Shown here piece by piece: positions 49,593 through 60,100 of a stretch of DNA of 64,000 nt (position 1 is the stretch's first letter; each line of letters begins with the position of its first letter). The DNA is taken from positions 937,001 through 1,001,000 of the forward strand of contig CAJNDS010002490.1 in the NCBI GenBank assembly GCA_905221605.1, in the 5' to 3' direction. This stretch comes from Symbiodinium natans (taxonomy: Eukaryota; Sar; Dinophyceae; Suessiales; Symbiodiniaceae). The notes under the pieces were generated by a model. It was not told the origin of the DNA and did no database searches. It was given only the letters and a program-made list of their open reading frames with translations. Position numbers and translations under genes: made by a program.

Positions 49593-51823
49593 GTGGCCGT
49601 TCTGAACAACACTTCTACCTCACCCCTACTAACCTCCCTTTGGCGGACGCACAAGCCCCCCTCCCCGTCATCAAAAACGCGCCGGACCGCATCTCACAGG
49701 CCCTATTGACGGCGGCAGAGAATACATTCGCTAAACTGCCGGTCAAACCCAGGACGTGCTGGATTACTCCAACACTCGCAGCGGACATCGAAGCAGTAAA
49801 ACAGCGCAGATTACATGGAGACCCTCAGGCCACTCAGGAATACAAAAGGCTCAAAACGCAAGCCCGCAAAGTAAAACGCCAATGGCTCAGGGATCAGGTC
49901 CTGCAATCCCATAATCAGGGGTCGCAAGCGCTTTGGCGGAACCTCCGTAAAATGAAAACGGGATTTAGAGAACGAAAATCCAGGCTAAAAAAGGAAGGTC
50001 GACCGGTACCATGGGATAAACAGCACGAGGCGTTTGCAGACCACCTCGCCAATGTACAATGGGGTCCCACCACGGTCACGGCAGAAGAAAGAGAACTATT
50101 ACGGGAGTCACCCTCTTTATACGCGCCCTCGGCTACACCGCCCCCACCCTTCACCCTGATAGAACTTTCCGACGTTATCAAGCAATTACGAAAGGCTAAA
50201 GCGCCTGGTCCAGATAACATTCACAATGAGCTGGTGCTACTTCTGGACTACATCGGGGAACAACAGCTATTGGAAATGTTCAACGAATGTTTCAGTAGCG
50301 CAACAGTTCCCCAAGAGTGGAAAGAGGCTCTTATCGTTAGTATTTATAAAGGTAAAGGTTCGGATTCTGACCCTGCTAATTATAGGCCAATTTCCTTGCT
50401 AAATACTTTCTATAAGATCTACGCGGCATTACTTCAAAAAAGATTGGCTAAAGCGCACGATCATCAGCTTCGGAGCACGCAATTTGGTTTTAGGGCTAAT
50501 AGATCCACGCAACAACCACTGTTCGTCCTACGCAGATTGCAAGACCTAGCGCTGAAAACAGGCTCTCCCTTTCAGCTACTATTCCTAGATTGGAGAATGG
50601 CGTTCGACAAAGTTGATCATGATTCTATGATCATAGCACTGGAGCGCCTTGGAGTACACCGCCAATATGTCGACATTATTAGAGATCTTTACACCAACCA
50701 GACATTCTATACGCGAGGACCCTTCGGGGACACCGCCAAGGCTACACCGCACACCGGTGTTAGGCAAGGTTGCCCCCTAAGCCCGTATTTATTTATCATG
50801 GTTATGACAGTGCTTTTCTCTGATGTAGACCGCAGGCTCCGTATACATGGCACCCCCACTAACTCTTGGTCGGTAGGCAAACCAGTATACGATCTAGAAT
50901 ACGCTGATGACACGCTTCTCATTTCGGTTACAAAGCCACAAATGAACGACATACTTAATGCAATTGAGGTAGAAGCCACCCTATACGGGATGCTTCTGAA
51001 CAAAGAAAAAACAGTCTCTCTGGAGTACAACGCCGACGCCCCCCAGGTCCTATACTTTGCCGATGGCTCCCCGGTTCCCATAACCACCGACACTAAATAT
51101 TTAGGCTCTCAGGTCACATGGGACAAGGCCACTAAGCATGCCATAGAAGCTCGTAAAGCCAAAGCGCACATTTCCTACATCAAACTCCAACATTTCTGGA
51201 GGTCACGCATCAATTCTAGAACTAAAACTAGAATCTTCCATGCCATAGTCTTGCCTACATTACTGTACGGATTGGATACGCTTACTCTGGAAATTAAGCA
51301 CCTAAAGACCATAGATGCATGGTACCACAAATATCTTCGGAGAGCACTAGGAGTCAAGGACTCATATTATTCTCACATCTCGAATCGAAGGGTATGGACA
51401 CTAGCGGGCCGCCCCACGTTACCATCCCAAATTTTGACCTCTGCTCAGTTAAAGCAATTGGCAAACAGCTTGGCTACACCGCCCAACAATCCGGTGCACC
51501 ACGTAGTATACTCTCCGGGTTGTAAAGATAGGATCAAATTCACGAAGTCTTCACACAGAGGACATCCTCAAAGATATTGGCTGGAACTCAATACCGAGTA
51601 TGCATTACCGGTGCTTAAAGAATACATACGGCTAAACCGCATAAACACGGAGGAGCAAAGGCAAGACTTCTTAGGCCTCAAACACCTCCTTAATAGGGAC
51701 CCCCTCTTCCTGTCTTTCCTGGAATCTGCGCCGACGCGCAGACCCAATTGTTCAAAAGACACGCCAAAGCACTTGCATGCGCATGGCTGCCATAAAAAAA
51801 AAAAACCCAAACCCGAATCCTAA
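49394..51823 (+). CDS. LINE ORF2, second part: end of RNase H, reverse transcriptase, C-terminus
   Basis: Meaningful from about 49440, where the RNase H end appears: HKAMVYSAKRIYSLL, WTWVKGHSGQEYNDMADALA with the conserved His and Asp. After a basic linker comes a full RT: ANYRPISLLNTFYK, QFGFRANRST, FLDWRMAFDKVDH (motif A Asp), TGVRQGCPLSP (motif B), LEYADDTLL (catalytic YADD), LLNKEKT and TKYLGSQVTW. A helical C-terminal region follows. Near 51727 the frame appears to slip again: as written it reads through the poly(A) into flanking repeats (Lys run, stop at 51823), while one frame back it reads CADAQTQLFKRHAKALACAW-LP and stops at TAA (51793-51795) exactly at the A-tail. The latter is probably the native end. 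Confidence 0.9.
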   Translation: MVEGMVTGAFRPTRHKAMVYSAKRIYSLLKARTTIKWTWVKGHSGQEYNDMADALAGQAKRDGVRIGGRSEQHFYLTPTNLPLADAQAPLPVIKNAPDRISQALLTAAENTFAKLPVKPRTCWITPTLAADIEAVKQRRLHGDPQATQEYKRLKTQARKVKRQWLRDQVLQSHNQGSQALWRNLRKMKTGFRERKSRLKKEGRPVPWDKQHEAFADHLANVQWGPTTVTAEERELLRESPSLYAPSATPPPPFTLIELSDVIKQLRKAKAPGPDNIHNELVLLLDYIGEQQLLEMFNECFSSATVPQEWKEALIVSIYKGKGSDSDPANYRPISLLNTFYKIYAALLQKRLAKAHDHQLRSTQFGFRANRSTQQPLFVLRRLQDLALKTGSPFQLLFLDWRMAFDKVDHDSMIIALERLGVHRQYVDIIRDLYTNQTFYTRGPFGDTAKATPHTGVRQGCPLSPYLFIMVMTVLFSDVDRRLRIHGTPTNSWSVGKPVYDLEYADDTLLISVTKPQMNDILNAIEVEATLYGMLLNKEKTVSLEYNADAPQVLYFADGSPVPITTDTKYLGSQVTWDKATKHAIEARKAKAHISYIKLQHFWRSRINSRTKTRIFHAIVLPTLLYGLDTLTLEIKHLKTIDAWYHKYLRRALGVKDSYYSHISNRRVWTLAGRPTLPSQILTSAQLKQLANSLATPPNNPVHHVVYSPGCKDRIKFTKSSHRGHPQRYWLELNTEYALPVLKEYIRLNRINTEEQRQDFLGLKHLLNRDPLFLSFLESAPTRRPNCSKDTPKHLHAHGCHKKKKPKPES
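51793..51805 (+). other. LINE 3' end: stop codon fused to poly(A) tail
   Basis: The sequence GGCTGCCATAAAAAAAAAAA places a TAA directly at the start of the 12-A tail. No polyadenylation signal or 3' UTR separates them. Confidence 0.7.
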
Positions 51824-52487
51824 ATCCCAAACCCTAAACCCCAAACCCTAAACCTAAATCCTAAACCCCAAACCCGAGACCCCAAACCCTAAACCCCAAA
51901 CCCTAAACATTAAATCCTAAACCCCAAACCCGAAACCCCAAACCCTAAATCCTAAACCCGAAATCCTAAACCCTGAACCCCAAACCCTAAACCCTAAACC
52001 CTAAGCCCCATACCCCAAACCCTGAACCCTAAACCCCAAACCCCAACCCTAAACCCCAAACCCTTGCTCGGCCTCCAGCGGCTTGGTCCCGGCCTCTGCC
52101 TGCACTGTACAGCTCCAGGGGTTGGCAGCTTCCCTACTTGGAGGGTTTAGGGTTTAGGGTTTAGGGTTTTAGGGTTTAGGGTTTAGGGTTTAGGCTTTAG
52201 GGTTTAGGGTTTAGGGTTTAGGGTCTGGGGTTTAAGGTTTAGGGTTTAGGGTTTAGGGTTCAGCAGCTCCAGGTCGAGCAATCTCCAGTAGAGCCGCTGT
52301 TTGGGCTCTCGAAAAAAACCCACCCACCCAGAGAATCCCAAAACATTACGAAATGAAAAGTTTATACTTTTCATCAGCAAGCCCCTGTCCTCCAACCTCA
52401 CTCTGTCATGGACCATCCTACCCACGAACCATTTCATCGGCCCGCAGAGGGGCCGCCATAAGAAGAGCCAAGGCTTGAGGAGGGGGC
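51806..52487. repeat. Telomere-like repeats downstream of the LINE
   Basis: C-strand CCCTAAA, CCCCAAACC and CCTAAATC units run 51806-52060; after 80 bp of unique sequence a G-strand TTTAGGG array runs 52144-52260. 52261-52487 is unique without a recognised gene. Confidence 0.85.
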
Positions 52488-52590
52488 GAGGGGGGTGGGG
52501 GAGGGGGGGGGAGGGGGGGGGGAGGGGTTAGGGGGGAGGGGGGAAGGGGGGGGAGGGTGGGGGGGGGGGGCGGGCCGGGCGGGGGGAAGG
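52488..52590. repeat. GGGGGGAGG tract
   Basis: Almost pure purine, G with A and few T. Translations are artefacts. Confidence 0.9.
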
Positions 52591-53315
52591 GAAGCCTTGG
52601 ACACGAAGGAAATGACGGTAGCCAACGAAGACCCTAAGACCCTTAGACTGAAGAATTGCCCTTAAGAAGGAATGACACCTTAACCACAGAAGAAATGACC
52701 CTTAGCCACGTAAGAAGACCCTTAAGGAAAAATGACCCTTAGCCACGACGATAGCCCTTAGGCGAAGAAAGCCTTAGCCAATGACCCCTAGCCAATAGTG
52801 ACCCTTCGCGAGCCTTAGCACCGAAGAAGGGAAATGACCCTTAAGCCACGAAGAAAGATATGCCCTTAGGCCACAGAAGAAATGACCCTTCTAACCACGA
52901 AGAAAAGAAATGATCCCTAGCCACGCAGGAATATGACCCTAGCCATAGAAGGAGGGAGGAAATGACCCTTAGCCAAGAAGAAATGACCCTTAGAAATGAA
53001 GCGAAGAAATTTGACCCCAACCATCGAGAAAATGGCCCTTGCTTGCGAGAATTTGCCCTAGACCACGAAATACACGAGTTAGCACGAGGGAAAATGAGAA
53101 TTGAGGAACCTTACCCCAGAAGAAAATGACCCTTAGCCACGATAGAAAAAATGACCCTTAGGCCACGAGGGCAAAGATCCCCTAGCCACGAAGCCATTGC
53201 ACGTAGCACGAAGAATCAGAGTAAAACAGAAGAGAAAGGCCTTAGGCCGAAGGGAAAAGAAATTGCCCGTAGCCCACCGAAGGAAAATGCCCTTAGCACG
53301 AAGGGTGTATAGGGG
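52591..53315. repeat. Degenerate minisatellite AAATGACCCTTAGCCACGAAG
   Basis: About 28 diverged units averaging about 23 bp, recognisable by GAAATGACCCTTAGCCACGA with insertions and losses. Conservation falls toward the right. No stable reading frame is maintained, so it is not a repeat protein. Confidence 0.85.
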
Positions 53316-54185
53316 TTAAATTATCTATAGTTTTTAGGGTTTAGTTCTAGGGTTTTAGGGTTTAGGGTTTAGGGTTTATGGTTTTTAGGGTTTATGTTTT
53401 TTTTTTTTGGGTTTTAGGGTTTAGGGTTTTTGTTAGGGGTTGATGGGTTAGGGTTTTAGGTTTAGGGTTTAGGGTTTTAAGGTTTAGGGATTAGGTTTAG
53501 GGTGTTGGGTTTTAGGGGTTAGGGTTAGGGTTTAGGGTTTAGGGTTTGTTAGAGGTTAACGGTTAGGGTTTTTAGGGGTAGGGGTTTGGGTTTAGGGTTT
53601 TTTAGGGTTTAAGGTTAGGGTTTTAGGTTTAAAGGGTTTAGGTGTTTTAACGGTTTTCGGGTTTAAAGGGTTAGGGTGTAAGTTTAGGGTTTAGGGCTTT
53701 AGGGCTGCCGCGCCGCGGCAATAATTTCATGCGTGAGATGGCGCCCCAACAGCGAAGGGGGCGGCATATGTCGCGGCGGCGTTATTGAACGTTGGAAGCC
53801 ACCACCAACCAGAAAGGTTGGGTTTGTTTTATTTTTTTCCCACCCCCCCTGCTTACGCAGGCATCCACCCAACTTTTCTCTTTTGAGGATTTCGGGCCAA
53901 CGCCCTAAATTCCCACTTCCCACCCCCATTCTTTGAACGGTTGGTAGGAGAGGTTCGGGCGGTGGAGGGGCTCTAGGAGTGAGGGCCAGGGAGGCAACCG
54001 GGGGCCAAATGGGGGGTGGGGGGGGGGGGGGGGGTGGGGGTCCAGGGTGGCACCCTAGAAAAGGGTGGGTACGGCCTAAGCAGGCCTGGGTGGGAATTTA
54101 GGGTTTAGGGTTGAGGGTTTAGGGTTTAGGGTTTAGAAGGTTCAGGGGTACTGCATTGTGGAGCTGAGGGGTTGGAGTTTCAGGG
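53316..54185. repeat. Degenerate TTTAGGG region and spacer
   Basis: 53333-53700 holds many irregular TTTTAGGG, GGGTTAGG and TTTAGGG units, more disordered than other blocks. 53700-53930 is open on both strands for about 75 codons without a domain. A GGGGG tract lies at 54011-54040. TTTAGGG at 54099-54138. Confidence 0.7.
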
Positions 54186-54345
54186 TTACTTGGATGGAGG
54201 AGATACAGCTTCCTTTTCATGGCATCCAGACAGGGGGCAGTTAGAACTGTACTGACAACCCACTTCTAACCATATTGGGGCACGTAAGGGGGCTGATAAG
54301 TGGGTTTTAAGTACAGTAATAACTGGGATAATACGTGCCCTTGAC
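54186..54345. repeat. Palindromic element, family II degenerate copy
   Basis: ACTTGGATGGAGG...TTTTCATGGCA at the left and GATAATACGTGCCCTTGACC at the right are worn ends; the middle CATATTGGGGCACGTAAGG with GGGCTGATAAGTGGG is clearly family II. Confidence 0.65.
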
Positions 54346-55560
54346 CACTTCCCCGCGCGGTTGCCGGCTGGCCCATACCCGTAACAACCGCCTGAGTGTA
54401 CCTTAAGGCGGCCCTAAACCCTAAGCCCTACACCCTAAACCCTAGACCCTAAACCCTAAACCCCAAGCCCTACAGGGCACTTGGGGGTCGTCGCACGTAG
54501 CCCTCCTTCGAGCTATGAAGGTGCCCGCGAAGTAAAGTTTAATGCACTGGTTCAGGGTTTAAGGTTTAGGGGTTAGGGATTAGGGTTTAGGGTGTAGGGT
54601 GTAGGGTTTTGGGTTTAGGGTTTAGGGCCTTTGTTCTTTCTTGTCTTCACGTTGTTTCCTCGCTTCGTACGTCCTCCAGAAAATACATACGAAGCGCATA
54701 AACGATTCAATGCATGAACAATACGGAAAAAAGTGCCATGTCTTTCATCTTTCTCACATCTCTTGATTTATGTCATATATTTCCTTCTGTTCTTTTGGAG
54801 ATTTCCATTAGCAAAAGCCCCTAAACTACTGCATTGCCAAGGATTGTGTACAAGTGAGTGTACGTTCGCACATTCACTCATTAAAGAACTAGTTATCAAC
54901 ATAAACGGCTGTGAACTTGGAAACGTGGGGTTGCTGCACGAACAAGAAGCCCAAGAATATAGAAAGACATGAAGATAACACTATTCTATTACTAATAGCA
55001 TAAAATAAAGCATTGCAATGAATGAACAAACCACGCATGAATTCAATGGATTGTGTGAACGAACTGAGTGCGAGTGCTTGTAGTACTCTCATTGTGCACT
55101 TGCGGGAAAATGATACTGAGCAGCAAAAACCAAGGTTCACTTTGTACTCGCGAATCATTCTCTGAGTTCAACTGCCAGCCAAGGCGCGTCCAACCCCCAT
55201 CCCGAGAAATAACGAAAACCAACCCTCCATCCACACTCATACCGAAGTCCTTGTCTGCTTGGGACGTAACCCACAGCTGTCAGCCCCGTTTAGGCATTTC
55301 ATGATGACCAATTCGCGGGGCGAGGGGGGGTCGAAATAGGTAGGCCACCTATTTCTGGATCTGGGACGTGTTGGGGGGTTGATCACCGTGCTCATAACAC
55401 AGCTGCTCATTACAAATCGCACTGACTTCCATGTCTTGGAACCTTACAGAACTGATACTCGCTGCCTATTTTCTCTTTCCCCCCCCACGGTGGTAGAATA
55501 GGCGACTGACCCCAGGAAAAATAGGCGGGAATCCACGTGACACCCCCACCCCCAACCACC
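54346..55560. other. Short telomere-like blocks, then 0.9 kb of unique DNA
   Basis: CCCTAAA units at 54412-54466 and TTTAGGG variants at 54555-54625. 54640-55560 contains almost no repeat units. Open frames there are under 95 codons with no recognised domain. CTATTTCTGG/CCTATTTTC and ATAGGCG near 55330-55530 are two imperfect copies of one short motif. No gene called. Confidence 0.5.
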
Positions 55561-56804
55561 TAGCATTTCGGCTTTCGGGATTTAGGGCTTATACAGGGCT
55601 GAGGGTTTCAACATTTCCATATCCTCCAATGTGAAGATACAACCAGCCCTCTGCACCGGGAAAGCTCCCAACATGATTGTCCAGTATGCGTTGGGCATGG
55701 AGGGTGAGTAGGGCTCAGGGTTTTGGGGCTTCGAGGGCTTCGGATCGCGCGGACCCCCACCAAGCCGCAAAAACCATGCCGCAAACCACCGCACCCTAAA
55801 ACCAAAGCTCTGGCACTAAACGCCCTTACAGCCTCCAAGGGCTGTAAGGGGACGCATGGTTTTAGGGCTTAGGGCTGCTTTGGATGTTGTTGGGGGGCTC
55901 TTAGCTTGATGGAGTTGACGAAGCTGCTGAGTGGGTGGAACAGGCGTGCGAGAGTGGCCTAAGAAAGGTGCCCTTTTGGAGGACACCTAAACCTAACAAG
56001 GGAAGAGGAACCTACCAAAACCCTAAACCCTAAACCCTAAACCCTAATCCTTAAAAGAACAAGGGAAGAGGGACCTACTCGGGGTCCCAGGTGTAAGGGA
56101 CAGGCTAGCTTGAGCTTTTCGAGGATGTAGGGGCTGGGTTTACATGCACCCCCCAAGTGCCCTGCAACTCGGGCCTAGGTGTACCTTAATGAAGGGTATT
56201 CAGGGCATCTTAAAGGGCACTTGGGGGGTTCAGGTGTTGGGTTTAGGGTTTAGGGTTTAGGGTTTAGGGTTTAGGGTTTAGGGTTTAGGGTTTAGGGTTT
56301 AGGGTTTAGGGTTTAGGGTTTAGGGTTTAGGGTTTAGGTCCAGGGTTTCGGGTTTCGGGTTTCGGGTTTCGGGTTTCGGGTTTCGGGTTTCGGGTTTAGG
56401 CTTTCGGGCCCCTGAAAACGTCGGGCACCACACTTCACCCTCACACCGACACCCTGCCATGCGCCCAAGACTACACCCTAAACCCTAAACCCTGAAACCC
56501 TAAACCCTAAACCCTAAACCCTCAACCCTCAACCCTAAACCCTAAACCCCAAAACAAAACCCTACCCCCAAGAACTGCTAGAGTTCAACCGGGTTCAGGC
56601 GTTTAAGGTTCATAAGGCTCAGAAGTGTTGGCCCCTCAATCCTAGACCCTCGGAAATTCGGAGGCCTCTGCTGTTGATGACTCCACCTCTTCCCCGATCT
56701 CCTTCTCAGACCTGCAGACTCCCCCGGTTTAGGGTTTAGGGTTTAGGGTTTAGGGTTTAGGGTTTAGGGTTTAGGGTTTAGGGTTTAGGGTTTAGGGATT
56801 GTTG
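55561..56804. repeat. Telomere-like arrays incl. TTTAGGG and TTTCGGG blocks
   Basis: CCCTAAA at 56016-56045; a near-perfect TTTAGGG array at 56241-56335 followed at once by eight TTTCGGG units at 56344-56400; C-strand units at 56472-56550; TTTAGGG array at 56727-56795. No gene seen. Confidence 0.85.
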
Positions 56805-57156
56805 AAAGAGAGCCCCCTTTATGCCCCTTAATTAAGGAACATGCCTTAAGTTGTAAGGGGATCCTTACTATGATATAAGGAAGATTCCTCAAATTATGGG
56901 GGGTCTTGGTATCTTTGGGCCGGTGTCCTTAGCAACTAGAATCCCCTTGACCCACCTTGCGTGGAATGGGCTTTCAAGTGTAGGAATGTACCTTGAACTA
57001 CATTATATGGGGGTGTGGGTTTTCTTTAGGGTTCAGAGCCCAGGGTATTCAAACTTCAGAGGGCCCAAGAACCCTCAATTAAAGAAGATACCTTGAACTA
57101 TGTAGGGATCCTAAATCTGATGTACGGCAGGTTCGTTCAATGAGGGGTAGTGGGCG
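56805..57156. repeat. Two diverged family IV elements in tandem
   Basis: 56805-56925: AGAGAGCCCCC, CCCCTTAATTAAGGAACATG + CCTTAA, GGATCC, GATTCCTCAAATTATGGGGG. About 57058-57156: AGGGCCCAAGAACC, CAATTAAAGAAGATACCTTG, GGATCC, GAGGGGTAGTGGGC. They are separated by about 130 bp of unrelated sequence. Confidence 0.65.
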
Positions 57157-60100
57157 TCTCGATTTTGGGCATCGTCTTCGGATTTCATTCGGCTCCTTCA
57201 AGAAGGCATAGGGCTTTAACTGGACCCCAAATATGGCAAACCCTAAACCCGAAACCCGAAACCCGAAACCCTAAACCCTAAACCCACCCCCGGCTCAAGC
57301 CCCTCCAGGCCTTTGGATCCCTGCCCGATGAACCCCAAGCACATAGTATTGACGGGGGGACAGGGGGGCGGATCTTGGACCCAAGAACCCGAAACCGCAA
57401 ACCCACCTTAAACCTCTTCATCCCGCAAGCCATGCACCCTAAACTCTTGGCGTTGAGGCGCGCTTGCGCACGCGAGCGCGCGCGCGCGCGTGCGTTGAGT
57501 GCGGACCCTGTATGGCGGCCCTAGCTCCTCCCTCCCCCGCCCGCCAGCTCGCCGGGGCGTTCTGTTGTAAAGCTCTCCGGAAGAGCGATAGAAATAATCA
57601 TACCTGAATAAAGGGTTCGGCCATTTGTAACACGAACATATACAAACCCCCACAAGAGGACCGTAATCTAGAACCCTAAATGGGGGTATTAGGCGGGTAC
57701 CTTATTGGGGTGTTTATTCTTCAGGACCTAAAGAACCAAGCCCCTGCCTGCTGCCCGGGGTGGAAGTCCAGAAGAAAACCAGGGACGCCGCCAGCGCGAC
57801 GCTGCCTCAGAGGGCGGCTTGATGCGGGAGGCTACTGATGCCATGAAAAAACCTGCGGGTTCTTGGTGGGGAAGAGAACGGGTTCCCTTTAAATTGGGGC
57901 TCTGGAGGGGTAGGGTTCAAAGGTTTGGCAGTAGGAGTAGGAGTTCTAGCAAGTGTTGCGGGTCTGCTTCGACATTGTTACTTTGTATCTACGGCGCCCT
58001 CGCCACGTACCCACCCCCCCACCCCCCTACCCCCCCATCCTCACACCCCAAACGATTGCCGCAACTGCTACACTGCTTTACAGATACCTTTACTGTTGGT
58101 ATTGTTGTTGCCGAGCCCTACACTCCGCCCCGAACCCCCTCAACTCTGAACCCCCTTTACACACCCCTGGACCGAAAACCGGGCTTCTGGTCCAGGACAA
58201 AGAAGGCTTCCCAACTGAGCACTTGGCAGAGCGTGGCGACAATGTACAGCTGGGTGCGGACGTCATCCGAAGCCTGCCGAGGAAGGTTCGGGTTTAGGGT
58301 TTACAGAGGGCCAAGTCCGATGTGCTTCTGCTTGAGTCTATGGTTCAGGGTGTGGGGTCTTTCAGGAGATAGGTGGTTTAGGGTTCCATCCGACAAGAGA
58401 CAGGCGCGTAAATCCTGAGTTCTACATCCTAAACCCTAAACCCTCTAACCTCTAAACCCTAAACGCAAAAACCCGAGGCCCTAAACCCTAAATCTCGACC
58501 AGGGCACCTCTGCCACCTCAACCCTTACAGAAGAAACTCGGTCCAAAGACCGCCAATGTCTCCGCACACCCCAACTTCCCTAAGCTTCCCTGAATGAGGG
58601 GCCCAAAACGAGGAATCCCCGGTTACAGAGGAGCCTTATACCCCGAGAGTAAGGATCCTTCTGTTTCTGTGGCCTTTTTGGGGCCCCCTATGAATTAAAG
58701 CTTTGGGTTTGAGGCTGAAGGCGACCTCGTCCGTGTTTCACACAAACCCCAGCAGTCAAACACTCGACATTCTCAAACCCTCATTGAGAGCCCCCTCTTT
58801 GGGGGTCCGTCTGTTTAAGTGCTTACTTGCCCCCAAACCCCCCGGGTGCGTGGTTCAACAAACAGACTCCGTCGTTGAAGAGCAACGCGTGAACAAAAGT
58901 GGCCTTGTAGTTCGGAGTGGTGATGATGTCCTGCTCAGGGGTTTCGGGCTTCGACTCTAAAGCCTAAAGCCTCAAGCCTAACGCCTCAAGCCTAAAGCCT
59001 AAAGCCTAAACCCTCAACACCCCGAAACGCCGAGGGGGTTTCGGGTTTCGGAACTAAACCCCAAAAAAGGAACCCCAAAAGCCCTAACCCCCAATCCCCT
59101 GAGTTGAAGACCCTTCCCCGGATTCAAACTTGGCCCTGCAGAGACCAGGCTTGGACGATACTGGTCAGTGTTGAGGTTTGGGGATGCGAGGGCGTGCCCG
59201 CGGGTGGAAAGCTCACAGGCTTGTCAACCTACCCCACCTGCCCTATGCTCTATTAGGGCGTATGCTTACTTGAGCTTGTCTCCATGCACACATGCTTGCT
59301 GCTTCTGCTAAAATCGCGTTTCAGGGCCTAGACTTCCGAGAAGGGTTGCATCGGAATTTGAAATTGAAAGTAAGATTCGGGCCCCCAGACTCACTTGCTG
59401 AGCAGGGAAGGAACCCCAGGGCCCGAATCAACACCTTGCTTCCCGCTTGTGTCGACGGGATCAGAGAAGGCTTAAGACCACGACACGTAGAGTTTGGCTA
59501 CGCTCACCAAGTTGTTTGGATATTCCCTTATTCCAGACTGGCGCTGTGGCAAATCAGGCCAAATAATCAAAAAAAAGTACAGAATAACAATATATCAATT
59601 TCACAACATAGCAATATAACGCGTTATGTAACACTTTAACAATGTAACAACGTAACAATGCAACAATATAGCAATATAGCAATATAGCAACATAGCAATA
59701 TAGCAATATAACAATCTAGCAATCTAGCAATATAGCAATTTTGCAATAAAAACAGTATGAGTTTTTGCCTATGACAAGCCGGCGAGGCTTTACCCTCACC
59801 TCGCCGCTTCTCACGTTCTTGCGTTGGGAGCTCGGGCTGCTAGGCCCTCGGGCACGGCCCCTCATCTAGGGTTTAGGGTTCAGGGTTTAGGGTTTGGGGT
59901 TTAGGGTTTAGGGTTCAGGGTTTTGGGTTTGGGGTTTAGGGTTTAGGGTTCAGGGTTTAGGGTTTGGGGTTTAGGGTTTAGGCTTCAGGGTTCAGGGTTT
60001 GGACGAGGGTTTCGGTTTCGCGTTTAAGGTTTAGGACTGACCCCAAACCCAATTTTTTGGGGCACCGCCTTGAAATCCGTTTACAGTTTCGGGCTTGGGG

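Larger units (their letters stand above)
44858..51805 (+). mobile_element. Non-LTR retrotransposon (APE-type LINE) within telomere-like repeats
   Basis: About 6.95 kb from AGGCATTTGG to an A12 tail (51794-51805). Order: ORF1, an in-frame second ORF, and ORF2 with APE endonuclease, RNase H and RT. The upstream flank ends CCCCAAACCC and the tail is followed by CCCAAACCCG, so a 9-bp target-site duplication CCCAAACCC is possible; because the flanks are repetitive it cannot be proven. The copy seems nearly complete but has two apparent single-base frameshifts in ORF2 (about 49440 and 51727). There is essentially no 3' UTR. The orientation (poly(A) followed by C-strand telomere repeat) matches that of TRAS-type telomere-targeted elements, but no clade is assigned. 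A 9-mer TACACCGCC recurs throughout. Confidence 0.9.

Noticed and set aside
57819-58418. 199-codon plus-strand frame
   Set aside because: Part is a Pro-rich CCCCCCAC tract, other parts overlap equally open frames, and no domain is recognisable.
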